Assembly: GCA_947501805.1 (NCBI GenBank)
Contig: CANMXJ010000011.1
Span: forward strand, 1 to 64,000
Source of the DNA: an uncultured Sulfitobacter sp.
GTDB lineage: Bacteria > Pseudomonadota > Alphaproteobacteria > Rhodobacterales > Rhodobacteraceae
DNA length: 64,000 nucleotides
Direction: 5' to 3'
The notes under the pieces are model-generated. The model had not been told where the DNA came from, did not search any database, and saw only the letters and a list, made by a program, of their open reading frames with translations. A program made the translations under genes and the position numbers. How positions within the stretch are numbered: the first letter of the stretch is position 1; every line of letters begins with the position of its first letter. Shown here in pieces: positions 55,572 through 62,709 of the stretch.

Positions 55572-57280
55572 CGCCGCACCTCCAGTTGCCTGTCCATCGC
55601 AGCCGCCATGTGCGGATCATGGGTCGCCACGATGATTGTGCGCCCTTCGCGTTGAAGCCTTTTCAGGGACGCTATGACTCGCGCCGCTGTGTCTGCATCC
55701 AGATCTGCTGTCGGCTCGTCTGCAAGGATCAGCTCAGCGCCGGTATGGATCGCCCGTGCCAGTAGCAGGCGGCGGGCCTCTCCTCCGGACACACCGCCAC
55801 CCGTTTCGCCCAAACGGCTTTCAAGCCCATTGGCAAGCCGTTTCACGATGTCCTGCGCATCCGCAAGACGAAGTGCGGGCCACGGATCAGCTCCGCTCTG
55901 GCGGGTATCGAGCCAGTCCTCCAACGTCTCGTCCGGGAAATGCGGCCTCTGCGGCATCATGGCCAGCCGCCGTCGCCACGCATCAGCCGTTTTGCCGTCC
56001 AACACACGGTTACAGATCAGTATTTCACCGGTTTGGAGCGGCACAAGACCGGCAATCGCGGCAAGCACGCTGGTCTTTCCAACGCCACTGGGTCCGGTAA
56101 GCGCGATTGTTTCACCCTGACTGAGCGAAAAATCCGGCACCGTGATGCGTTGCCCACCAAGAGCGACCGCCGCGCCATTGGTGGAGATCCTCAGGGGGCC
56201 TTCAAGGCGATCAGATGGCTGTCCCGTTCCCACAAACGACACACGATCTGCGGCGTCCAGCGCGTCCAGTTCTGCCACCACGGCAAAGCCAGCCGCGCGG
56301 TCATGCCAGGCAGCAGCAAGTTGTCGAAGCGGTAGAAAGAACTCCGGTGCGATCAAAAGAAGGAACAGGCCTTGGCCAAGGGTCAGCCCCGCGCCCCACG
56401 TGCCAAAGGTAATTTCCCCCAGCAACGTGAACCCCACAAAGACCGCGACCATCGCCACACCAAGAGCCGAAAACAGCTCCAACACGGTGGACGACAGAAA
56501 CGCCACCCGCAACACGGCCATGGTTTTCATGCGCAGACTTTCGGCACGGTCGCTGAAATCGGCCGCGGCCCGATCAACGGCCCCCAAAAGGCGGATATCA
56601 AGCATCGCGGACAGACGATCCATCACCATGTTGTTCATTGTGCCGATTTCATCCATCTGCCGACTGGAGGCTTCTTGCGCCGCCATGCCCACCAACGCCA
56701 TAAAGATCGGGATTAGCGGACCTGCCAAAAGCAGCGTAAGCCCCACTACCCAAGATTGTGAAAAAGCAAGCGCAAGAAACAGGACGGGCAGGACATACAC
56801 CCGCATCATCGCCACATGATAGCGTGTGATCCATGGCTGAAGCAGCGGCAGTTTCTGCACAATCAGAGATGCAATTCCGGCTGAACCTGTCTCGGCCCGC
56901 GCACGGGCCTCGCGGTTGATCAAACCGGCCCGTTCCCGCGCAATGATCCGGTCTGCAACTTGAAAAAGCAACGCGCCCGAGCGATGATCCAACCCGGCGC
57001 GCACCAGCGCAACGCCCAGAAAAAGAGCCGCGGCACGGAACGCCAGCTCTATCGCCGGTGCCCCCTCGATCCAGCCTGAGACCGCCCAGGCAATAGCCGC
57101 AGCTTGCACGGACCAGAGCGCACCTGCCAGAACGGAGAGCCACCCAGCAACGCGCAACTCCTGCAAGGCAGGCGCAATAATGCGTACGCGTGCCCGTTCC
57201 TTAATGTCCTGTTCTTGCCTGCCCAAACTCTTTGCTTTCAGATCAAGTGTTGACGTGCGGCAAGCTTTGCGCTGCAGCAT
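55568..57280 (-). CDS. cydD: Thiol reductant ABC exporter subunit CydD
   Basis: A 570-residue ABC half-transporter with membrane domain (~40-320) and ATPase domain: GPSGVGKTS, VSGGEARR and LILADEPTADLD. It is the CydC partner. The start is uncertain: the ATG at 57280 overlaps the Crp gene by 38 nt, and TTG or CTG codons at 57226-57241 would shorten the leader by up to ~18 residues. Signature loop VSGGE instead of LSGGQ is usual for CydD. Confidence 0.9.
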   Translation of the reverse strand: MLQRKACRTSTLDLKAKSLGRQEQDIKERARVRIIAPALQELRVAGWLSVLAGALWSVQAAAIAWAVSGWIEGAPAIELAFRAAALFLGVALVRAGLDHRSGALLFQVADRIIARERAGLINREARARAETGSAGIASLIVQKLPLLQPWITRYHVAMMRVYVLPVLFLALAFSQSWVVGLTLLLAGPLIPIFMALVGMAAQEASSRQMDEIGTMNNMVMDRLSAMLDIRLLGAVDRAAADFSDRAESLRMKTMAVLRVAFLSSTVLELFSALGVAMVAVFVGFTLLGEITFGTWGAGLTLGQGLFLLLIAPEFFLPLRQLAAAWHDRAAGFAVVAELDALDAADRVSFVGTGQPSDRLEGPLRISTNGAAVALGGQRITVPDFSLSQGETIALTGPSGVGKTSVLAAIAGLVPLQTGEILICNRVLDGKTADAWRRRLAMMPQRPHFPDETLEDWLDTRQSGADPWPALRLADAQDIVKRLANGLESRLGETGGGVSGGEARRLLLARAIHTGAELILADEPTADLDADTAARVIASLKRLQREGRTIIVATHDPHMAAAMDRQLEVRR

Positions 57281-57926
57281 TCAGAGAAAACACGCCTCTT
57301 GCTACGCGGGACAGGGCCGCAGGCGCATCTATCTGAATGCACCCCCGCTTTTGCTTGATCCAACCTTTTGCAGCGAAGTCCTTTAGACGCCGTGTGACAA
57401 CCTCGCGGGCGGTCAGCAGATCGCTGGCAATGTCCGCATGCGTCGCGTGCACCTCGCGCGCGCAGGCATGACAGAGCAGCCAATCGGCGATCCGTTGATC
57501 CAGTCCCAGCGCATTGCGGGCCGAAATTCGTGAGAAAAAGGTGGGGATGCGTCGGGCATGACCTGAAAACAGGGCCTGCCTGAACTCAGGTCGGCCATGC
57601 ACAAGCAGGACCAGACTTGTCGGCGAAAGCTCAAGCCATGTTGTTGGCACCATACATATGGCCCGCACGGAAATCGGACGTTCTGACAGAATAGCAGCTG
57701 TGACAGGCATGCAATCCTGCCCGTCCGTGGCCCTGCATTCGGCCCAAGGCACCTGTCGATCTCTGGTTCGGAAATGAATGGACAACTTGCCGCTTTTTAC
57801 AATGATAAAGGCGCGGGGTGCCCCTCGCCATTTGCAGGCAATTGCACCGTCTCGGGCGGAACGGATGACGCCACCTGCATCAAGTACCGCACGTTCTAGC
57901 GAAAAAGGAGTGGACCGTGGACACAT
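57243..57926 (-). CDS. Cysteine-rich Crp/Fnr-family regulator of the bd block
   Basis: A 227-residue regulator. The C-terminal recognition helix TAREVVTRRL has the ExxTR arrangement, a variant of FNR's ExxSR (E175, T178, R179). The N-domain has the segment WAECRATDGQDCMPVTAAIL and eight cysteines in all, including CHAC (152-155). That is unusual for Crp proteins and suggests thiol, metal or persulfide sensing. The start at ATG 57926 has GAGGA 7-8 bases upstream; an ATG at 57980 overlapping the upstream stop by 4 nt is the alternative. It sits between the 10-TM gene and cydDC, its probable targets. Confidence 0.82.
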   Translation of the reverse strand: MCPRSTPFSLERAVLDAGGVIRSARDGAIACKWRGAPRAFIIVKSGKLSIHFRTRDRQVPWAECRATDGQDCMPVTAAILSERPISVRAICMVPTTWLELSPTSLVLLVHGRPEFRQALFSGHARRIPTFFSRISARNALGLDQRIADWLLCHACAREVHATHADIASDLLTAREVVTRRLKDFAAKGWIKQKRGCIQIDAPAALSRVARGVFSLNAAAQSLPHVNT

Positions 57927-57976
57927 ATTGCTTTCCTCACTCCCGGCCCGAACAGGACCGGGAGAGGTGTTGCCCG

Positions 57977-59191
57977 TCATTCAGCTGGGACAGACTGCAC
58001 CGACGGGCGACGCGCGAAATGGCGGTGGTTGAGAATGAGCACAAGCACGATCATCGCGATCTGGCTGGCGATGGCCAGCGCCGTCAAAGACCAGTATGCC
58101 ACGCCAAACTTGGCGATCAGATCGGCACCGACCAGACCCTTGTTGATCCAGAACTGTAACATCACGCTCAACGCGACGCCGGGGCAGATCAATGCGTACG
58201 CCCCTGCAGAATTGCCCTCACCGCGCAAGTAGGTTTCGGCATATTTCTGACGTTTGAGCACCAACAGACCAAGCCCAAGAAATACGATCTGCACCGCAAG
58301 GATTGTGGTTGTCAGCAACAAGGTATCGGCCACGCCACCATGGGCTTGAAACGTCGTGTGCAACCCGTGTTCCTGCCGCATGGTCATGATCCCCAACACG
58401 GTAAGGATCGGCACAACAACCATCAGTGTTGGCGCGCTTTCCTTGGCCGTGCCGTGGTGCAGCATCGAGTTGAAAGCGAGAATGGCTGCAATGACTGCAT
58501 ATAGTGCGGCGATTGTGCCCAGAACAACCGACAGGATCATCGAAATGCCAACAGTCGCCGCTACCGTACTCATCGACGCGGGAGCAGACATGCCGACAGC
58601 TACCATGGAAAGAGCAAAGGCTGGCAAAAGCTGCGCAAAGGAATTGTTGGCAGTCATGTCGAAAACGCCGCCTTCGCTCAACACCCGCCCCAGAAAGCGC
58701 CCGATCTGCCGAAAGGCGATATAGGCGATCAGGGCAAAGGCGATCAGGGCCATTGGAAAGAGGTATTCAACAACGCTCCACAGCCCGGGCACAAAAACCA
58801 GCCCTAGGATGAAACCGGCGTTCACGGTCATGGCAAGCGCCAGCGGCACCGCCAGAAATTGCGTTTCACCATTGGAATTGACCAGCTTTTCATAGCTTTG
58901 GGTGGCGCGAAATTCGGCAAACCGGCGCAGGTTCCAGATCAGCATTTTGATGTTGAGAAAGGCAAAACCGGCGATACCGGTTACAGCCACCAGAATTGCA
59001 GTTTTCATGGCCAGCGCGCCGCCATTGAAGGCAGCAAGGATGTCTTCGAACACCGGTACGGGCTGATCCGGGTGCGGCACCCAAAACATCAAGAACATGA
59101 AGAAAGTGACAGCAAGTCCCCCTGCCCCAAGCGAGGCGAGAAAGTAGAGCGGGGACCAATTGTCGGCGGGACGGCGATGCGATGTATTCAT
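57977..59191 (-). CDS. 10-TM membrane protein of unknown function (possibly TsoY-like)
   Basis: A 404-residue polytopic protein with about ten hydrophobic helices, overall similar in style to TDT/SLAC1 proteins (PLYFLASLGAGGLAVTFFMF; AVPLALAMTVNAGFILGLVF). Its only cysteine is in GAYALICPGVALSVMLQFW. I recall database families of such proteins in which this residue can be Cys or Sec (TsoY), but I cannot verify membership. It is the first gene of the Crp-cydDC-cydAB-sqr block. Its ribosome site is inside the 3' arm of a hairpin (59196-59218). Confidence 0.7.
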   Translation of the reverse strand: MNTSHRRPADNWSPLYFLASLGAGGLAVTFFMFLMFWVPHPDQPVPVFEDILAAFNGGALAMKTAILVAVTGIAGFAFLNIKMLIWNLRRFAEFRATQSYEKLVNSNGETQFLAVPLALAMTVNAGFILGLVFVPGLWSVVEYLFPMALIAFALIAYIAFRQIGRFLGRVLSEGGVFDMTANNSFAQLLPAFALSMVAVGMSAPASMSTVAATVGISMILSVVLGTIAALYAVIAAILAFNSMLHHGTAKESAPTLMVVVPILTVLGIMTMRQEHGLHTTFQAHGGVADTLLLTTTILAVQIVFLGLGLLVLKRQKYAETYLRGEGNSAGAYALICPGVALSVMLQFWINKGLVGADLIAKFGVAYWSLTALAIASQIAMIVLVLILNHRHFARRPSVQSVPAE

Positions 59192-59195
59192 AGCG

Positions 59196-59218
59196 ATTCT
59201 CCAGTAGTCATGGAGAAT
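59196..59218 (-). promoter_or_regulatory. Hairpin enclosing the ribosome-binding site of the 10-TM gene
   Basis: On the minus strand ATTCTCCA and TGGAGAAT form a perfect 8-bp stem around a 7-nt loop, ending 4 nt before the ATG at 59191. The Shine-Dalgarno GGAG is in the 3' arm. Folding would hide it, so translation could depend on temperature, a protein or a small RNA. Confidence 0.45.
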
Positions 59219-59738
59219 TCATGCCATGTGGCCCCCCCGCCTGACGGTGACATGATCACTGACCCCCCCGGCACCCTAGTCCGCATACGTTTCGTGGCGG
59301 AAAACATTTCAGTCAAATCGATGCACGATGGCGCAGGTTTCTGGGCGTACGGGCACCACCCTTACCAGCTACACTCTTTGCCAAATCCGTTATGGCTGTC
59401 GCGCCTGTAAAGCAGAGCGAATAACAACGAAGATGTACTTCGCACAGCATAGGATGCCGGACGACAGAAAGGGAGGCGCGCTGGATTATCCGGCCAAAAA
59501 GCAGACATTTCTTCAGCAAAATCAGACTTGACCAACCAAATCCAAAAATTTTACACCAATTGATAAGTGTCAATGCAGCTTCTATTTCTTGCGCAACACT
59601 AGGCAAACTGACGGCATCATCCCGGATATTTAGCAGCGAACCGTTGCGCTTCGGGACTATGATCTGGCGGCACACCGACTGTTTTTCCTGCCGCCTGATG
59701 AGATCGAAAGGACTCTAGCTAGGACAGGAAACAATCTC
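59219..59738. other. Divergent intergenic region between the bd block and cfa
   Basis: About 520 bp. It should hold the promoter of the long minus-strand block and that of cfa. An FNR-like box lies at 59560-59573. No gene with a recognisable product was found; frames on both strands here are short and without ribosome sites. Confidence 0.5.
59560..59573 (+). promoter_or_regulatory. FNR/DNR-like box upstream of cfa
   Basis: TTGATAAGTGTCAA, one mismatch from TTGAT-N4-ATCAA and of the same form as the box at 25757. It is ~170 bp before cfa and ~375 bp before the divergent 10-TM gene. No clear -10 was found at the class II distance, so it may act from farther away. Confidence 0.5.
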
Positions 59739-61106
59739 ATGATCCAGATTTGGGAATACGCACTCGACAGAACGTTAAGGTCAATCCTGCGCGATGGCAC
59801 GCTGCATGTGGTCATGCCCTCGGGCACCCATCACAGATACGGCAACGCCAGTGATCCTGAGATCACGGTCCGGCTGAAGGATGCCGCAACCGTTCGGCAT
59901 CTGGCAGTGAACCCCGAGATGGCCTTGGGCGAAAGTTATATGAACGGGTCGTTGACGATTGACGGGGATCAACTGCAAGAGTTTCTGGGATTGATCGTCC
60001 GCAACGTCCAGCGTGCTGCGGGGAATCGGGTCTGGTGGCAAAAGCCGCTGTTGAAGTCGCGCGCAGCGTTGCGCTGGTTGGCGCATAACAACTTTGTGGA
60101 ACGCGCACGCGGCAACGTGGCCCACCATTATGACCTTTCAGGGCAGCTGTATGATCTTTTTCTGGATGACGACCGGCAATATTCCTGCGGCTATTTCAAA
60201 GATCCAGCCGCGACTCTGGATCAGGCGCAGGCCCACAAAAAACAGCACATCGCCCGCAAACTGTTGATCGAACCGGGCATGAGCGTTCTGGATATCGGCT
60301 GTGGCTGGGGTGGAATGGCATTAACACTGGCGAAAGACTACGGCGCACAAGTTGTCGGCATCACCCTCTCCCGGGAACAGCATGCCTATGCAAAACAGCG
60401 GGTTGAACGTGAAGGACTGGCAGACAGGGTGGACATCCGGCTGTGTGACTACCGCCACGTGACGGAACGCTTTGACAGGATTGTCTCGGTAGGCATGTTC
60501 GAACATGTCGGGCTGCGCCACTTTGATCCGTATTTCCAGACCATCCACGACCGGCTCTCGCAGGACGGCATTGCCTTGATCCACACCATCGGCTGGGCTG
60601 GTCAGGCAAAGGGTACAAATCCGTGGATCGCCAAGTATATCTTTCCGGGCGGGTATATCCCGACTGTTTCGGAAGCCATGGGTGCTGTGGAAAAGGCCCA
60701 ATTGTGGACAACTGACATCGAGTGCTGGCGTCTGCATTACGCATATACGTTGCGACACTGGTACGACCGGTTTCAGGTCAACGAAGAACAGGTCGCGTCA
60801 ATGTATGATGACCGGTTTGTCCGGATGTGGCGTTTCTATCTTGCCGCATGCGAGCAGACCTTTCGTCATGGCCCGCAAGCGGTGTACCAGTTCCAGCTGG
60901 CACGCGAAATTGATGCTGTGCCACTGACCCGCGACTACCTGTACGACCATGCGCCATTACCGGCAAATATGCGCACAACCGGTGCCAGACAGCCGGTGCT
61001 TGTTGCACATGGAGGCCGCGCTGTTCATGCAAAAGAAACGGGCAGATCGCCTTCGATTTCCGCTAAAGCGCAGGGCGATGATCAACCGAACATTTCTGGC
61101 CGATGA
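59739..61106 (+). CDS. cfa: Cyclopropane-fatty-acyl-phospholipid synthase
   Basis: A 455-residue enzyme that adds a methylene group from S-adenosylmethionine to unsaturated acyl chains of membrane phospholipids. N-terminal lipid-binding domain (~1-120), then the methyltransferase with the SAM motif VLDIGCGWGG, the ERARGNVAHHYDLSGQLYDLFL entry region (quoted in part), and YIFPGGYIPTVSE. A ~60-residue tail after the catalytic core is Ala/Arg-rich and not obviously conserved. A typical stationary-phase and acid-stress enzyme, matching the surrounding gene set. Confidence 0.93.
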   Translation: MIQIWEYALDRTLRSILRDGTLHVVMPSGTHHRYGNASDPEITVRLKDAATVRHLAVNPEMALGESYMNGSLTIDGDQLQEFLGLIVRNVQRAAGNRVWWQKPLLKSRAALRWLAHNNFVERARGNVAHHYDLSGQLYDLFLDDDRQYSCGYFKDPAATLDQAQAHKKQHIARKLLIEPGMSVLDIGCGWGGMALTLAKDYGAQVVGITLSREQHAYAKQRVEREGLADRVDIRLCDYRHVTERFDRIVSVGMFEHVGLRHFDPYFQTIHDRLSQDGIALIHTIGWAGQAKGTNPWIAKYIFPGGYIPTVSEAMGAVEKAQLWTTDIECWRLHYAYTLRHWYDRFQVNEEQVASMYDDRFVRMWRFYLAACEQTFRHGPQAVYQFQLAREIDAVPLTRDYLYDHAPLPANMRTTGARQPVLVAHGGRAVHAKETGRSPSISAKAQGDDQPNISGR

Positions 61107-61129
61107 GCATGCCCTGAACACGGTGCAGT

Positions 61130-61158
61130 GCCTGAGTGCAGCCGAAATGCACTCAGGC
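61130..61158. terminator. Bidirectional hairpin between cfa and the 88-residue gene
   Basis: GCCTGAGTGCA (61130-61140) and TGCACTCAGGC (61148-61158) form a perfect 11-bp stem with a 7-nt loop. It lies 23 bp after the cfa stop and includes the stop region of the convergent gene ending at 61153. No long U-run is present on either side. Confidence 0.55.
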
Positions 61159-61419
61159 GTCGCCTTCAATTCTCCAGATCCGTCGAAGATCAGTGACAAC
61201 ATCTTTTGGTATTTTGAAATAGCGCGCGATCTCGGTGTCGTTCAGCCCAATATCCGCGAGCGATTCAAGGCACCGTTTCGGCGTTGGACCCAATATGTGG
61301 GTATATTTTTGCAACTCACAGGTCAGCTCGTCCCGATGAGACTGGATCTGTGGCGGAAAGGCCCCTCCGCCGGGGCCAAACTGCCGCAAGATATCAAGCG
61401 CAATGATGTTCTCCACCAT
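61153..61419 (-). CDS. Conserved-looking 88-residue protein with C-terminal HTH-like helices
   Basis: A small acidic/basic mixed protein starting at ATG 61419, preceded by a near-perfect ribosome site (GGAGGTGAT, 8-nt spacing), which makes it a real gene. The C-terminal half GLNDTEIARYFKIPKDVVTDL looks like a helix-turn-helix (TEIARYF...KDVVTDLRRIW), as in small DNA-binding proteins. No family was recognised. It is divergent from adh across a perfect FNR-like palindrome and converges on cfa. Confidence 0.7.
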   Translation of the reverse strand: MVENIIALDILRQFGPGGGAFPPQIQSHRDELTCELQKYTHILGPTPKRCLESLADIGLNDTEIARYFKIPKDVVTDLRRIWRIEGDA

Positions 61420-61492
61420 GGTATTATATCACCTCCCCACAAGACTAAGTACGAACATGATCTAACGCCTAAACAAAATAATTAGCCGTCGA

Positions 61493-61506
61493 TTGATTCC
61501 AATCAA
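61493..61506. promoter_or_regulatory. Perfect FNR/DNR box in the adh / 88-residue divergon
   Basis: TTGATTCCAATCAA fits TTGAT-N4-ATCAA exactly. Its centre is 80 bp from the start of the 88-residue gene (minus) and 155 bp from adh (plus), so the small gene is the nearer target. Confidence 0.65.
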
Positions 61507-61653
61507 ATCGCCCGTCATGGATCATGACACTGGCAGAAATCTGCCGAGTGTACCGCCATGATCGGCAAGATCGGACCTGTGCTGAATTGATCCGCATCAT
61601 TTCTGTCCGTGCTGGACGGGCTATAGGGTGATCCCGTCCATCGGAAGAAGATC

Positions 61654-62637
61654 ATGCACGCAATGGTTCTGCACAAAGGCGCACCTGAACTGCGCCATGA
61701 GGAAGTCACGCTACCGCCCTGCGGTCCGCATCAGATACGACTGGCGGTCGAGGCTTGTGGTGTCTGCCGGACCGACCTGCACATCATTGACGCAGAGCTG
61801 ACAGAACCGGTGTTGCCCTTGATCCCCGGACACGAAATTGTCGGGAGAATTGTGGAACTTGGCCCCGATGTTGACGGGTGGGCAGTGGGTCAGCGCGTGG
61901 GTGTGCCGTGGCTTGGGCGCACGTGCGGCCACTGTACCTACTGCCGTGCGGGCCGCGAGAACCTGTGTGATGCGCCCGGTTTCACCGGATATACGTTGAA
62001 CGGTGGGTACGCTCAGGAATGCATCGCCGATGCCTCATATGTCTTTGCGCTGTCACGCGATGCGGATCCTGTTGCGCTGGCCCCTTTGTTGTGCGCCGGA
62101 TTGATCGGATATCGCAGCTACAGCATGGCAGATGACGCGCTACGGTTGGGATTTTATGGCTTTGGCGCGGCAGCACATATCCTGGCGCAGATTGCCACCT
62201 GGCAGGACCGCGAAGTCTATGCGTTCACCCAACCGGGAGACCACGCCGCACAGCGTTTCGCGCGCGAAACGGGGGCGATCTGGGCAGGTGGATCTGATCA
62301 ATCCCCCGATGTCTTGCTGGATGCGGCGATCATCTTTGCACCCGTTGGCGCACTTGTGCCCGCAGCGATCCAAGCGGTGCGCAAGGGCGGGCGTGTCATC
62401 TGTGCAGGTATTCACATGAGTGACATTCCGACCTTTCCTTATGCGGACCTGTGGCAGGAACGTCAGATCATGTCGGTCGCAAACCTGACGCGACAGGACG
62501 GCGAGGCATTCTTTCCGCTGGCTGAAAAAGCCGCTGTCAAAACCCGAACAACGCGTTATGCGCTCAAGGATGCAAACACGGCTTTGGACGACCTGCGAAG
62601 CGGGCGACTTAATGGTGCCGCAGTGCTTTTGCCCTGA
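61654..62637 (+). CDS. Zinc-dependent alcohol dehydrogenase
   Basis: A 327-residue medium-chain dehydrogenase. Catalytic zinc ligands: the cysteine in CGVCRTDLH and the GHE motif (PGHEIVG); structural zinc cysteines in CGHCTYCRAGRENLC. The coenzyme fold is GFYGFGAAAHI, a variant of GxGxxG. The AdhA/AdhP-like branch converts alcohols and aldehydes with NAD(P). An FNR-like box lies upstream, and the next gene follows by 72 bp in the same direction with its own box. It may serve fermentation or aldehyde detoxification under low oxygen. Confidence 0.88.
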   Translation: MHAMVLHKGAPELRHEEVTLPPCGPHQIRLAVEACGVCRTDLHIIDAELTEPVLPLIPGHEIVGRIVELGPDVDGWAVGQRVGVPWLGRTCGHCTYCRAGRENLCDAPGFTGYTLNGGYAQECIADASYVFALSRDADPVALAPLLCAGLIGYRSYSMADDALRLGFYGFGAAAHILAQIATWQDREVYAFTQPGDHAAQRFARETGAIWAGGSDQSPDVLLDAAIIFAPVGALVPAAIQAVRKGGRVICAGIHMSDIPTFPYADLWQERQIMSVANLTRQDGEAFFPLAEKAAVKTRTTRYALKDANTALDDLRSGRLNGAAVLLP

Positions 62638-62660
62638 CACCGGTGTTTTTCCCGCCACGA

Positions 62661-62674
62661 TTGATCAAACTCAA
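62661..62674 (+). promoter_or_regulatory. FNR/DNR-like box upstream of the phosphoribosyltransferase fusion
   Basis: TTGATCAAACTCAA, one mismatch from TTGAT-N4-ATCAA. TAAGTT (62697-62702) is centred 32 bp downstream, matching a class II -10. The predicted start point would then be at or next to the ATG at 62710. Confidence 0.5.
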
Positions 62675-62709
62675 TTCGGACGGGTCCATGGGATCGTAAG
62701 TTTGATCGC

